DNA of 44,447 bases from Onthovicinus sp900555545 (GTDB lineage: Bacteria > Bacillota > Clostridia > Oscillospirales > Acutalibacteraceae), in contig CASFPX010000017.1 in NCBI GenBank assembly GCA_949296915.1, positions 1-44,447 of the forward strand, in the 5' to 3' direction. The notes under the pieces were generated by a model. That model was not told the origin of the DNA, ran no database searches, and saw only the letters and a list, made by a program, of their open reading frames with translations. Of the stretch, positions 1-8,599 are shown piece by piece. The position numbers and the translations under genes were made by a program. How positions within the stretch are numbered: the stretch's first letter is position 1; the number at the start of each line of letters is the position of its first letter.

Positions 1-69
1 GCTGGCAGACCGTACCAACGCGACGTGACGCGTGCGCTAGTATTCCAGGGTTTCACCCGTCTGTGCAAA

Positions 70-97
70 ACCCCCGGCTTCGCCGGGGGATATTTAT
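70..97. terminator. GC-rich hairpin inside the IS remnant
   Basis: CCCCCGGC-TTC-GCCGGGGG is a perfect 8-bp stem. On the minus strand it is followed by TTTT, as in an intrinsic terminator. On the plus strand it is followed by ATATTTATT, the same tail that closes the palindrome at 25598-25634. It sits where OrfB similarity stops, so it may be the end of a second, inserted element. Confidence 0.5.
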
Positions 98-236
98 TCT
101 GGATGCGCTCATGGTTATAGAAGTGAATGTATCTCGATCAGTTCATTCGCTTCCTTGAAAGTCTTAGGCTTGTGCCGGTAGATACATTTTCTTTTATCCG
201 TTCTGGATACTGCTTCATACCTTTTCTTCCTGACAT
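98..236 (-). pseudogene. IS3-family transposase remnant (OrfA start joined to OrfB end)
   Basis: The ORF opens with ATG at 236 and reads 32 residues before a stop at 138. Its first 16 residues are OrfA-like. The OrfB-like segment (RHKPKTFKEANELIE) is in a shifted frame, and a second shift near 125 is needed to reach IHFYNHERIQ. The join falls where OrfA ATAAAAGAA and OrfB ATAAAAACAGAA would share ATAAAA, so a deletion between short direct repeats is a plausible cause. No helix-turn-helix or DDE residues remain, so it cannot encode a transposase. Confidence 0.75.
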
Positions 237-243
237 ACAATTA

Positions 244-277
244 CCCCCTGATGTAGTTATTATCCTACATCAGGGGG
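244..277. terminator. Subterminal IS hairpin (left copy)
   Basis: Perfect 12-bp inverted repeat (244-255 with 266-277, 10-base loop) between the IS tip and the OrfA start. A copy with one base change is found at 44386-44419. Hairpins in this position in insertion sequences usually stop transcription entering the transposase from outside, or hide its start; here the role is inferred from position only. Confidence 0.65.
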
Positions 278-402
278 CTTTTTGTCTATTGTCCACTTTT
301 AATGGTTCAGTTCAGGGGGCTTATTCCTTTTCATCTTCTTGGGAGTCATGTTTGTCCGATTGATCACATATGATTAAACGATCAATAGGGGAGGATAACC
401 AC

Positions 403-1032
403 ATGAAAAGGATGCATCAATCCAAAATTCGTTCCGGAAGAGGTTCAACGGCCATTCAAAACAACGGCCTGCTGATCGTGCTCACGACACTGTTCATCAG
501 TGGATTGGTCGTCGGTGCGCTGTGTGTACGTACGGCCGAGGGTGAACTCCTGGGAAAAATGACGCAGCTATTCCAGAACTACACACAAATCCGTGCTCAA
601 CAGTCGATGTTCCAAAATTTTAGCAACTCCTTTATAGCTGGAGCAATCGGGATTTTACTGCTCTACTTGCTTGGACTCACAGCATGGGGAACGCCTTTTA
701 TTCTCTGTATTCCGGCATTTGAAGGGATGGGAATTGGGATGGCGAGCGGTACGCTCTATGCCGATTATGGATGGCCGGGCTTTGGCTATTCGGCACTTAT
801 CATTGTCCCAGGCGCTTTAATTTCGACCATAGCCATTCTGTTATCTGCGCGGGAATCCATCCGCTACTCGGCGGATATTTTTTTAGAGAACTGTCTGCTG
901 CGCACGTCCCGTCACCAGCCGTTTAAAAATTACTCCATTAAATTTTTGATTTTGCTACTACTCGTCGCGGTGGCAGCTACCATCGATATGGTGACGATTC
1001 AATTCTTTGCCAAGCTGTTCCCGCTATTTTAA
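403..1032 (+). CDS. SpoIIM-like stage II sporulation membrane protein
   Basis: A 209-residue membrane protein with the overall pattern of the SpoIIM family: a hydrophobic segment near residues 22-42, three central hydrophobic segments, and a C-terminal one ending at the stop. In Bacillus SpoIIM is part of the DMP complex (with SpoIID and SpoIIP) that thins septal peptidoglycan and drives engulfment in the mother cell. The ATG at 403 is chosen over the one at 370 because GGGGAGG lies 9 bases upstream. A CATATGAT sequence at 366 resembles a SigE -10 box, and a 7-bp inverted repeat (ATTGATC/GATCAAT, 359-386) covers the same stretch. The gene starts less than 100 bp from the IS end. The family call rests on topology and sequence feel; a paralogue of SpoIIM rather than the orthologue is possible. 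Confidence 0.7.
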   Translation: MKRMHQSKIRSGRGSTAIQNNGLLIVLTTLFISGLVVGALCVRTAEGELLGKMTQLFQNYTQIRAQQSMFQNFSNSFIAGAIGILLLYLLGLTAWGTPFILCIPAFEGMGIGMASGTLYADYGWPGFGYSALIIVPGALISTIAILLSARESIRYSADIFLENCLLRTSRHQPFKNYSIKFLILLLLVAVAATIDMVTIQFFAKLFPLF

Positions 1033-1047
1033 ATTCACGAAGATGAC

Positions 1048-2715
1048 TCAATTACACTTTTCCTCTGACCACTTTCCGTTAATAGCGTTAAAGATCAAGC
1101 GATATTTTTGCCCATCCTTGGTATAGATCACCTGTATTTCCTTTTTGGAGACATACTCAGCGGATTCAATCTGTGTGTCGCATTCCTTCAAAGCTGTACG
1201 GAACTGGCGCATTTGCTCGTCATTATATCGCCCGATATTATCTGAAATAAAGATCAGGCCACCAAAAAGCGTATTGATTTTAGCAATCAGTTCCCGGCGC
1301 GCTGCATCCATATGGATATTGTAGTCACGCAACAGAATGACATCCGGATCGTTGACAAAGGCGCGTCCGTTCAGCCCGCGGCGAAAAATTGTATTGTAGA
1401 TGTTGCGCTCCGTGGAGACATCCTCGCGATGGGTGGAGTAAAAATAGGGGTTGCGCCCCCAGCCGAGCCCCATATCGGCGCCTGTCCGGCAAAAGTCCAC
1501 TTTACCAAAGGCAGGGGCAAGCGGAACACCACATCCGAGTATTAGCTTATCGCCGACACACTCGCGCAAAAAGTCCATGCACTCACACATCAACTGGCCG
1601 CGCGATTTGTTGTTCCTCGGAATGATGCTGACCGAGTAGAGAAAGTCGAGTTTTACCATATCAAATCCCCACTCATTCAGAATTACATCAAAAAAGCGGC
1701 GGATATGTTCGCGGACTTGGGGGTGATCCGTATCCAGCGAATAGAAACCTCCCCAGTTCTGCCCGCACTCGACAAGGTTGCCCTGCCTGTCACGAATTAG
1801 CCATTCCGGGTGCTCCTTTTCAAAAGCGGATCCCTTTTGAGCGGAGGTTGGAGCCAGCCAGATACCGGCCAAAAGGCCTTTGGCGTGGATTGTATCCGCA
1901 ACCTTCTTCATCCCATTGGGGAACTTTTTTTCATCAACGCTGAGCCAATCTCCTACTGCAGTCTGATATCCGTCGTCAATCTGAAAAATATCAATTTTTT
2001 CATCCAGTTTGGCGAGGGCCTCCATATCGTCGGCAACAATTTTTTCGTTGATATTGGGATAATAGTTGTACCATGTTGTGTAACCGGTACGGCGGTGCTC
2101 ACGCGGTTTTGGGATATTCATTGCACGAAAATAGGCATCAAATACCTCCTGCTCACTACCCTTACAGAATACGACATCCATAGCCTCATAGGGTTCTTGG
2201 ATTAGGACACCCTCCAGATCCTTTTGGATGGTGAGCGTTCCCGCCGGACAGTCAAAGTAAATGATCGTATAGCCGTTCCGTTCACTCAGGGATCCAATCA
2301 ATTCATATTTGTTATTCCACCGGACATACCCGTAGGAGAAGCCGTGGAACACACCGCGCCGCTTGGAATAGTGGGTAAAGGTGTAGTCCCCCACATTTTT
2401 GAGGCTGGTGTTGAATACATTCCGTCTGGCAGTCAAATAGATATGGGACATCCTGTCATTTTTGCGGTATTCGCGCGTATCCGTCCAGGACTGATAGCCA
2501 TTGGGTAGAATCCGGCAGTCCCCGGAATAGTCATATGGGAAAATTACGTTAAAACTGCAAAATTCCACGGCGGCCTTGGGCAGAATTTTGATTTTCAAAT
2601 GGTCGGCTGCCGCATCCACTTCAAGCAAAAAATGTTCGCATACGTCACCGGAAAAATCGTATTTTTTCTGATTGCAAATATAGCTTCCTTCAATTTTAAA
2701 ATTTGTCTGAAGCAT
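1048..2715 (-). CDS. GH36-type alpha-galactosidase
   Basis: A 555-residue cytoplasmic enzyme (no signal peptide) predicted to release terminal alpha-galactose from oligosaccharides such as melibiose or raffinose. The first ~200 residues form a beta-rich N-terminal domain and residues ~205-500 the TIM barrel. Visible family motifs are FQIDDGYQ near 244, GIWLAPT near 284, VKLDFLY with the likely nucleophile Asp357, and FVNDPDVILLR with the likely acid/base Asp at 456-458. Length is short compared with the ~700-residue GH36 enzymes but matches the compact bacterial group. The start has AGAGGAG about 10 bases upstream. It stands alone, convergent with the spoIIM-like gene and only 15 bp from it. 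Exact substrate is not predictable from sequence. Confidence 0.88.
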   Translation of the reverse strand: MLQTNFKIEGSYICNQKKYDFSGDVCEHFLLEVDAAADHLKIKILPKAAVEFCSFNVIFPYDYSGDCRILPNGYQSWTDTREYRKNDRMSHIYLTARRNVFNTSLKNVGDYTFTHYSKRRGVFHGFSYGYVRWNNKYELIGSLSERNGYTIIYFDCPAGTLTIQKDLEGVLIQEPYEAMDVVFCKGSEQEVFDAYFRAMNIPKPREHRRTGYTTWYNYYPNINEKIVADDMEALAKLDEKIDIFQIDDGYQTAVGDWLSVDEKKFPNGMKKVADTIHAKGLLAGIWLAPTSAQKGSAFEKEHPEWLIRDRQGNLVECGQNWGGFYSLDTDHPQVREHIRRFFDVILNEWGFDMVKLDFLYSVSIIPRNNKSRGQLMCECMDFLRECVGDKLILGCGVPLAPAFGKVDFCRTGADMGLGWGRNPYFYSTHREDVSTERNIYNTIFRRGLNGRAFVNDPDVILLRDYNIHMDAARRELIAKINTLFGGLIFISDNIGRYNDEQMRQFRTALKECDTQIESAEYVSKKEIQVIYTKDGQKYRLIFNAINGKWSEEKCN

Positions 2716-2859
2716 ACTCCCTCAACTCCTCTGAATGATTTCAACCTCAATCATTATACAGGCTTATATATCTGTTTTCAAGCGTTTGGGAGACTTTATT
2801 TTCACATACAGGGGAGGGGATGCATATATTGGAAAATCAGGGATTCGGGGTGAAAACAG

Positions 2860-3513
2860 ATGAAAAAAATGCGCAGAATGCGTATCAAACGGCGCCGTCC
2901 ACACAAAATCCTTTACTTGTTACCTGTTATTCTTGTGCTTGTGGTGACGGTACTTTTGCTTATTGATGCCCGTGTACGGCCGATGCTGCGCACACTTGCT
3001 GTCAATCAGGCGCGTACAATGGCAGTGGAGGCAATCGATCGGGAGGTTTCCGACTATATAGCCAGCCAACAGGGGAGTATCAATGGGTATTTAAAAGTGT
3101 CCAAGGACAGTTCTGGTAGGGTTATCTCCATTGAGTCCGATGCGGCTCATATGAATCAGACAAAATCTGATATCAATTTGGCGGTAACCTCCTGTTTGCA
3201 GTCCATGGGGGAACGGAATGTATCAATTCCAACAGGTTCTCTGAGCGGTATAGCCATGCTGTACGGGCGGGGACCTGCCGTTAACATAAAACTGAACATG
3301 ACCGGCCATTCCACTGCCAATATTACGGAAGACTTTTCTGCTGCGGGTATCAATCAGACGCTGCACCGTGTCCTTTTAAATATTTGCGCCGAAATCTATA
3401 TTGCCTTACCCGGTTATAGTAAGTCTGAGCAGATCAGTACGGACTTCATACTCTCGCAAACGGTCATTGTTGGAGATATCCCTTTGGTCTATGCCACTGG
3501 AGAAAAGGAATAG
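2860..3513 (+). CDS. yunB: Sporulation protein YunB
   Basis: A 217-residue protein with a basic N-terminus (MKKMRRMRIKRRR), one membrane anchor (about residues 17-35) and an extracytoplasmic domain containing the conserved run NQARTMAVEAIDREV. This is the layout of YunB, a mother-cell sporulation protein of Firmicutes with an unclear biochemical role. GGGGTG lies 9 bases before the ATG. CATATATT at about 2823 is close to the SigE -10 consensus and would give a short leader, but the -35 is not convincing. It is divergent from the GH36 gene and directly precedes ligA. Confidence 0.85.
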   Translation: MKKMRRMRIKRRRPHKILYLLPVILVLVVTVLLLIDARVRPMLRTLAVNQARTMAVEAIDREVSDYIASQQGSINGYLKVSKDSSGRVISIESDAAHMNQTKSDINLAVTSCLQSMGERNVSIPTGSLSGIAMLYGRGPAVNIKLNMTGHSTANITEDFSAAGINQTLHRVLLNICAEIYIALPGYSKSEQISTDFILSQTVIVGDIPLVYATGEKE

Positions 3514-3537
3514 CAAGTTTTAAGTGGAAAGTTCATG

Positions 3538-3565
3538 TTGAAGAATGCTCTTTTTTTGGTATAAT
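3538..3565 (+). promoter_or_regulatory. Promoter of ligA
   Basis: TTGAAG, 16-base spacer, TATAAT, 38 bases before the ligA start. AAGGAG at about 3591-3596 is the ribosome site. Confidence 0.7.
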
Positions 3566-3603
3566 ATATAAAGAAAAGTTTATCAGAGCGAAGGAGTCCA
3601 TCT

Positions 3604-5592
3604 ATGGAGAAGGAATCGATTCTTCAAGCACAAGAGAGGATCGGGCAGTTACGTCAATCACTTGAATATCACAGTAAAAAGTATTACGATGAGGACGATC
3701 CCGAGATCGAGGACTATGAATATGACGCAATGATGCGGGAACTGGAGGAACTGGAGTCGGAGTACCCGGAACTGATTACACCGGATTCGCCTACACATCG
3801 TGTTGGCGGCCATTTTGACAATTCGTTCGCACCGGTTGTTCATGCTGTTCCAATGGAGAGCTTGCAGGACGCTTTCAACGAGTCGGAGGTTTTGGAATTT
3901 GACGAGAGAGTCCGGCGTACGGTGGGTTCGGTGAACTACGTTGTGGAACCAAAAATTGACGGACTATCCGTATTGTTGGAATATGAGAATGGTGTTTTGG
4001 TGCGCGGTTCCACACGAGGAGATGGGATTACCGGTGAGGATATTACCGCGAACTTGAAAACGATCCGCTCCATTCCACTCCGCCTCCCGGAGCAGCCAGA
4101 GCTGTTGGAAGTGCGCGGTGAGGTTTATATGCCGCGTTCCAGCTTTGAAAAGATCGTGCGTGAACAGGAACTCAATGAGGAAAAGCCGTTTAAGAACCCC
4201 AGAAATGCGGCAGCAGGCAGCCTGCGTCAAAAGAATCCCAAGATAACGGCCTCCCGTGGATTGGATATTTTTGTTTTTAACATTCAGCGGATCACCGGCC
4301 GTGAGATCCATGGCCATAAGGCATCACTGGACTACCTGAAGGGCTTGGGGTTCCACACCATCCCGTTCTACCATCGTGTCGCCACGATCCAGGAAGCGCT
4401 TGCGGATATTCGTTCCATCGGGGAACAGCGTGGTGAACTTTCCTTTGATATCGACGGGGCTGTGATCAAAGTGGACGACTTTGAGGAACGCGAACGCTTA
4501 GGTAGCACTTCAAAGTTCCCCAAATGGGCACTTGCGTATAAATATCCACCGGAGGAAAAAGAGACGAGGTTGCGGGCAATCGAGATTAATGTTGGCCGTA
4601 CTGGTGTATTGACGCCGACTGCAATCTTTGATCCAATTCAGTTGGCCGGCACTACCGTTTCGCGTGCTACACTGCATAATGAGGATTTTATACGCGAAAA
4701 GGGCGTCTGTATCGGGGACTCGATCGTTGTGCGGAAGGCGGGAGATATTATTCCAGAGGTTGTCTCGGTCGCCTCTCACAGCGCAGGAGCCGTACCATAT
4801 GAAATGCCGCACAACTGTCCCTCCTGCGGTGCTCCTGTGTTCCGGGAAGAGGGCGAGGCGGCTATCCGGTGTGAAAATCCGGATTGTCCCGCGCAAGTGC
4901 TGCGTCTGTTGATTCATTTCTGCTCTCGTGATGCCATGGATATTGATGGAATGGGACCGGCACTTTTGGAACGTCTGTATGACGCTGGAATGGTTCACAG
5001 CATAGCAGATCTATATGTGATCGATTACGATCAAATTTCGCAGTTTGACCGGCTTGGCGAAAAGACGGCGCAAAATCTTCGCACTGCAATTGAGCACTCC
5101 AAACAGAATGATCTATCCCGGTTGCTCTTCGCATTAGGGATCCGTCATGTCGGCGCCAAAGCTGCCAAGCTGCTGGCGCAGGAATTTGGGGAGATTCAAG
5201 CGGTTATGGATGCATCCGCTGAGCAGATATCGGCTATTGAAGGATTTGGTTCTGTTATGGCCCAGAGCGTCTGGGAATATTTTCAGCTGCCGCAGAGCCG
5301 AATGCTGATTGAAAGATTAAAAAGCTCCGGTGTCAATACCGTTTGCCATGAAAAAAAGCAAGTGGGACGGTTCACAGGAATGACATTCGTTCTGACCGGA
5401 AAGTTATCTGCTTATACACGTGATGAGGCAGGAAAAATCATAGAGAATTATGGTGGTAAGGTATCGGGTTCCGTTTCCAAAAAGACCAGCTATGTACTTG
5501 CCGGAGAAAATTCCGGAAGCAAATTGGACAAGGCAAACAAGTTGGGGATTCCTATCATCAACGAGGATGAATTTGACCGCATGATTCAATAA
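3604..5592 (+). CDS. ligA: NAD-dependent DNA ligase LigA
   Basis: Seals 3'-OH/5'-phosphate nicks using NAD+, essential for joining Okazaki fragments and repair. The 662 residues carry the complete family layout: domain Ia at the N-terminus (YHSKKYYDEDDPEIEDYEYD), the adenylation motif EPKIDG with catalytic Lys117, the OB fold, a four-cysteine zinc finger (CPSC near 405, CENPDC near 425), helix-hairpin-helix repeats (~450-575) and a C-terminal BRCT domain (~590-662, FVLTGKL...). Length is normal. It begins a plus-strand run with the polysaccharide deacetylase, trxB and xerC. Confidence 0.98.
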   Translation: MEKESILQAQERIGQLRQSLEYHSKKYYDEDDPEIEDYEYDAMMRELEELESEYPELITPDSPTHRVGGHFDNSFAPVVHAVPMESLQDAFNESEVLEFDERVRRTVGSVNYVVEPKIDGLSVLLEYENGVLVRGSTRGDGITGEDITANLKTIRSIPLRLPEQPELLEVRGEVYMPRSSFEKIVREQELNEEKPFKNPRNAAAGSLRQKNPKITASRGLDIFVFNIQRITGREIHGHKASLDYLKGLGFHTIPFYHRVATIQEALADIRSIGEQRGELSFDIDGAVIKVDDFEERERLGSTSKFPKWALAYKYPPEEKETRLRAIEINVGRTGVLTPTAIFDPIQLAGTTVSRATLHNEDFIREKGVCIGDSIVVRKAGDIIPEVVSVASHSAGAVPYEMPHNCPSCGAPVFREEGEAAIRCENPDCPAQVLRLLIHFCSRDAMDIDGMGPALLERLYDAGMVHSIADLYVIDYDQISQFDRLGEKTAQNLRTAIEHSKQNDLSRLLFALGIRHVGAKAAKLLAQEFGEIQAVMDASAEQISAIEGFGSVMAQSVWEYFQLPQSRMLIERLKSSGVNTVCHEKKQVGRFTGMTFVLTGKLSAYTRDEAGKIIENYGGKVSGSVSKKTSYVLAGENSGSKLDKANKLGIPIINEDEFDRMIQ

Positions 5593-5616
5593 TGCTGTGA
5601 AGCGTCTGTTTTGCCC

Positions 5617-5638
5617 TGGAGTGACATATCCTTATAAT
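5617..5638 (+). promoter_or_regulatory. Possible promoter -10 region before the polysaccharide deacetylase
   Basis: TATAAT at 5633-5638 preceded 16 bases earlier by a weak -35 (TTGCCC, 5611-5616). It lies between ligA and the next gene, 27 bases before the chosen ATG, so the deacetylase may be transcribed separately from ligA. Confidence 0.5.
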
Positions 5639-5665
5639 AAACACAGACGATGGGGGATATGTCAA

Positions 5666-6544
5666 ATGGTAATCCGTTTGAAAAAGAAATATATTGTTGT
5701 CGCCATCACCTTCGTGATGATGCTACCACTGATAGCTGGTGGGGCAAAACATTTTGCCGTGTCTGTCTCCGCGTCTATGCCGGTAGATGAAAATGAGCGC
5801 TTGCTTCCTGTTATCATGTATCATCAATTGACAGATAATACGGCCAATGCTGGGCCATACGTGCTCACAGCTCAGCAATTTGAGTCCGATATGCGCTATA
5901 TTAAGAGCAGGGGATATACCTCTGTAACAACACAGCAGTTAATCGACTACGCCAATCAACGCAGCTCTTTGCCCGAGAAGCCAATCCTGATTACGTTTGA
6001 CGATGGATACGAGAGTTTTGTTCCCTACGTGCAGCCTGTATTAAAAGAACTTGATATGTATGCTGTGGTTTCTGTAATTGGTTCTGTGGCACAGACCTAT
6101 ACAGATACAGTCGATCATAATATCCGGTATTCTCATCTGTCCTGGGAAGGAATACAACAGTTGAGCCAGGATCCTCATGTGGAGATTGGCAATCACACTT
6201 ATAATCTGCATTCGCTGGACCGGGGGCGGCGTGGGTGCCGAATTAACTCTGGCGAGGAAGTTGGTGCATATAAGGCAATGCTGACCGCTGATCTTACAAA
6301 AACTCAGGATTTGCTCGAGAAATACACGGGAGCCCCCGCAAAGACCTTTGCTTATCCATTCGGCGCGCGCTGTTCTCAATCGGAGGAAGTCCTTCGCTCG
6401 ATGGGGTTTCAGGTCGTGCTGACTTGTGCGGAAAAGATCAACCACATCACAAATCAGTCAACCGATTGGCTCTATGACCTCGGGCGCTTTAATCGCCCGA
6501 GTGGAAAGACAAGTGAGCAGTTTTTTCAAAAAATTTTAGTTTAA
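5666..6544 (+). CDS. Polysaccharide deacetylase family protein (NodB domain)
   Basis: A 292-residue secreted or membrane-anchored protein. Residues 5-25 are a basic-plus-hydrophobic signal or anchor. The NodB (CE4) domain shows motif 1 TFDDGY near 110, motif 2 NHTYNLH near 176 (metal-binding histidines) and motif 3 FAYPFGA. CE4 enzymes remove N-acetyl or related groups from peptidoglycan, chitin or other surface glycans; the substrate here is unknown. The start at 5666 follows GGGGGAT by 7 bases; the longer reading from 5597 has no ribosome site and would put the signal peptide internally. Confidence 0.85.
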   Translation: MVIRLKKKYIVVAITFVMMLPLIAGGAKHFAVSVSASMPVDENERLLPVIMYHQLTDNTANAGPYVLTAQQFESDMRYIKSRGYTSVTTQQLIDYANQRSSLPEKPILITFDDGYESFVPYVQPVLKELDMYAVVSVIGSVAQTYTDTVDHNIRYSHLSWEGIQQLSQDPHVEIGNHTYNLHSLDRGRRGCRINSGEEVGAYKAMLTADLTKTQDLLEKYTGAPAKTFAYPFGARCSQSEEVLRSMGFQVVLTCAEKINHITNQSTDWLYDLGRFNRPSGKTSEQFFQKILV

Positions 6545-6559
6545 AGTGGGGAGATTCGT

Positions 6560-7468
6560 ATGGTGGACTTAATTATTATTGGTGCCGGACCAGCCGGCAT
6601 GACCGCTGCGATTTATGCCTGCCGATCCGGATTGAGCGTCCAGGTGCTGGATAAGTTTTCCTATGGTGGGCAGGTGGCATTGACCAGCGAGGTGGAGAAT
6701 TACCCCGGAGTTCTGAACGCAAATGGATCAGAATTATCGCAATTATTTTACCAACAAGCAAAAGCAGCCGGGGCAGAGTTTATCTCTGGGGACATCAATC
6801 GGGTGGAACTTACAGGAAAAAATAAAAAAGTATATACGCGCCGGCAAGCATTTGAAGCACATGCGGTTATCATTGCAAACGGTGTCACGCGCCGAAAAAT
6901 AGGATGCCCTGGCGAATCAGAGTTTTCCGGACGAGGGGTTTCCTATTGTGCGACTTGCGACGGCGCTTTTTATAAGGGAAAAGATGTAGTTGTAGTAGGG
7001 GGCGGCAATACAGCAATTGAAGATGCTCTATATTTGAGCGCAATCTGTCGCAAAGTATATGTGGTGCACCGCAGGGAAACGTTCCGAGCAGAAAAATACC
7101 TGGTGGATGCTCTAAAACGTAAGGATAATGTTCAATATATACTGAATGCCACCGTTGCCGAGATATGCGGCCAAGAGATGGTACAGTGCGTGCGGTGTAA
7201 TACGCCGGGCGGTGAACGTAAAATTGAAGTCAATGCAGTTTTTGTTGCAATTGGCGCATTACCGGATAATTCGATTTACACCGCAGAAGTAAATATAGAT
7301 AATGAAGGATATTTCGACGCAGGAGAAGACTGTAAAACGAATGTGCCAGGTGTATTTGTGGCGGGAGACTGCCGCAGAAAACCGATCAAACAGATTGTGA
7401 CAGCAACAGCGGACGGAGCAGTAGCTGCAACTTTTGCTGCGGAATATATCCATTCGATGGAAAAATGA
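6560..7468 (+). CDS. trxB: Thioredoxin reductase
   Basis: FAD- and NAD(P)H-dependent flavoprotein of 302 residues that reduces thioredoxin. Features seen: N-terminal FAD site GAGPAG (9-14), GGQVALTSEVENYPG, redox motif CATC at residues 130-133, second nucleotide site GGGNTAIEDAL, HRRETFRAEK, and the C-terminal FAD motif GVFVAGDCRRK. GTGGGGAG lies just before the ATG, and it follows the deacetylase by 15 bp. Clostridial genomes carry several related proteins, so a ferredoxin-linked or NADH-using variant cannot be excluded. A thioredoxin is encoded at 43120 in this window, not next to it. Confidence 0.93.
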   Translation: MVDLIIIGAGPAGMTAAIYACRSGLSVQVLDKFSYGGQVALTSEVENYPGVLNANGSELSQLFYQQAKAAGAEFISGDINRVELTGKNKKVYTRRQAFEAHAVIIANGVTRRKIGCPGESEFSGRGVSYCATCDGAFYKGKDVVVVGGGNTAIEDALYLSAICRKVYVVHRRETFRAEKYLVDALKRKDNVQYILNATVAEICGQEMVQCVRCNTPGGERKIEVNAVFVAIGALPDNSIYTAEVNIDNEGYFDAGEDCKTNVPGVFVAGDCRRKPIKQIVTATADGAVAATFAAEYIHSMEK

Positions 7469-7528
7469 GATTGAATTTAAAATTTTACGTGAGGGGGAAC
7501 CGTTGCGAGAGCTTGTGGAAAACACAGA

Positions 7529-7560
7529 TAATTATACAAAATGAAGATTTTGTATAATTA
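7529..7560. promoter_or_regulatory. Perfect 14-bp inverted repeat just before xerC
   Basis: TAATTATACAAAAT (7529-7542), GAAG loop, exact reverse complement (7547-7560), ending one base before the AGAGGAGG ribosome site of the recombinase gene. It may be an operator, or an RNA hairpin in the leader. No T-run follows, so it is a poor terminator. Confidence 0.7.
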
Positions 7561-7574
7561 AGAGGAGGGCAACT

Positions 7575-8582
7575 ATGCATCAAGATGAGATTTTACAACT
7601 TCCTGAATTGGTTCAGGAATATTTACGATATATTTCCGTTGTAAAAAACAAATCTACTACGACCATATCTGAATATGCTTCTGATCTGCGAACTTTTTTC
7701 CGTTTTTTAAAGGCTTCACGTCTTCGTATGCCCCTTAACGATAACGATCTCGCGGAGATTGATCTGACAGATATTGACGAGCCGTTTATTCGCTCAATCA
7801 CCCTTAATGATGCCTATGAATTTCTATATTACTGTAAAAACGAACGTTTGAATGATGCTGCATCACGTGCACGTAAGACCTCTGCAATCCGGCAGTTTTT
7901 TCACTATCTGACTAATAATAAAGGTATTTTGGATAGCGATCCGATGGCGAATCTTGACACGCCAAAGCTTAAAAAATCTTTACCCAAATACTTATCAATT
8001 GATGAGAGCAAATGTTTGCTTGCGGCTGTGGACGGAAAAAATAAGGAGCGTGATTACTGTATTATCACGCTCTTCCTAAATTGTGGCATGCGTTTATCAG
8101 AACTGGTTGGGCTCAATTTAAACAGTATCAAAAGCAACAATACGATGGTAGTGACCGGAAAAGGTAATAAGGAGCGGACTGTTTATTTGAACGAAGCGTG
8201 CCTCAGTGCATTACAATCGTATTTGGCTGTCCGGCCGCGTGACGGTGTAATCGACCGCGACGCCTTATTCCTGAGCGGCCGTAAAAAACGTATTAGCCCT
8301 AAGACTGTGCAATATATTATTAAGACGGATTTGGACAAGGCCGGCCTTGGCGGTGCGGGATATTCAACGCACAAATTGCGCCACACAGCCGCTACGCTTA
8401 TGTATCAGACAGGCAATGTAGACGTGCTCACCATTAAGGAAATTTTGGGCCATGAAAACCTGAATACTACCCAGATCTATACACATACCAGTAAGGATCT
8501 GTTGCGGGAGGCTGTCGAAAGCAATCCTCTTTCTCAAATTGAAGCTCCCTCCCCTTCTCACAAGGAGGGCACGGAGGAGTAG
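7575..8582 (+). CDS. Tyrosine recombinase, XerC/XerD type
   Basis: Site-specific recombinase of 335 residues, probably the chromosome-dimer resolution enzyme or a paralogue. The N-terminal SAM-like core-binding domain covers about 10-125 and the catalytic domain about 140-315. Catalytic residues are visible: Arg in CGMRLSEL (~173), Lys in VTGKGNKER, HKLRH (~266-270), His in LGHENL and the nucleophile Tyr in QIYTH (~301). It is ~35 residues longer than typical XerC/D, with a polar C-terminal tail (PSPSHKEGTEE). AGGAGGG precedes the ATG. No attachment sites or cargo are nearby, which favours a housekeeping Xer role over a phage integrase. Confidence 0.88.
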   Translation: MHQDEILQLPELVQEYLRYISVVKNKSTTTISEYASDLRTFFRFLKASRLRMPLNDNDLAEIDLTDIDEPFIRSITLNDAYEFLYYCKNERLNDAASRARKTSAIRQFFHYLTNNKGILDSDPMANLDTPKLKKSLPKYLSIDESKCLLAAVDGKNKERDYCIITLFLNCGMRLSELVGLNLNSIKSNNTMVVTGKGNKERTVYLNEACLSALQSYLAVRPRDGVIDRDALFLSGRKKRISPKTVQYIIKTDLDKAGLGGAGYSTHKLRHTAATLMYQTGNVDVLTIKEILGHENLNTTQIYTHTSKDLLREAVESNPLSQIEAPSPSHKEGTEE

Positions 8583-8599
8583 TTCCTCACAATGATATC

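Larger units (their letters stand above)
1..314 (-). mobile_element. Decayed IS3-family element, left-end portion
   Basis: Reading the minus strand from 314, there is a TGAAC terminal sequence, a strong hairpin (277-244), then an OrfA start at 236 (MSGRKGMKQYPERIKE). This is followed almost at once by residues typical of the OrfB C-terminus (CIYRHKPKTFKEANELIE, then IHFYNHERIQ in another frame). The catalytic DDE core is therefore missing and the element is an internal-deletion derivative. From about 98 down to 1 the sequence no longer resembles OrfB, suggesting further disruption. The first ~100 bases of the element match the plus-strand sequence at 44349-44447 almost base for base, which fixes the outer boundary near 314. 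The family is inferred from the OrfA and OrfB motifs; the right end is not visible. Confidence 0.75.

Noticed and set aside
127..363. 78-residue plus-strand ORF
   Set aside because: It reads antisense through the IS remnant and its hairpin; no ribosome site and no protein-like conservation.
7529..7560. Palindrome as a chromosomal dif site for XerC/D
   Set aside because: dif sites have 11-bp arms ending in ATAA/TTAT at a 6-bp centre; here AAAT/ATTT flank a 4-bp centre and the TTATA parts are outside.
7575..8582. Recombinase as integrase of a genomic island
   Set aside because: Neighbours are housekeeping genes, no tRNA or direct-repeat attachment site is adjacent, and the protein is Xer-like.
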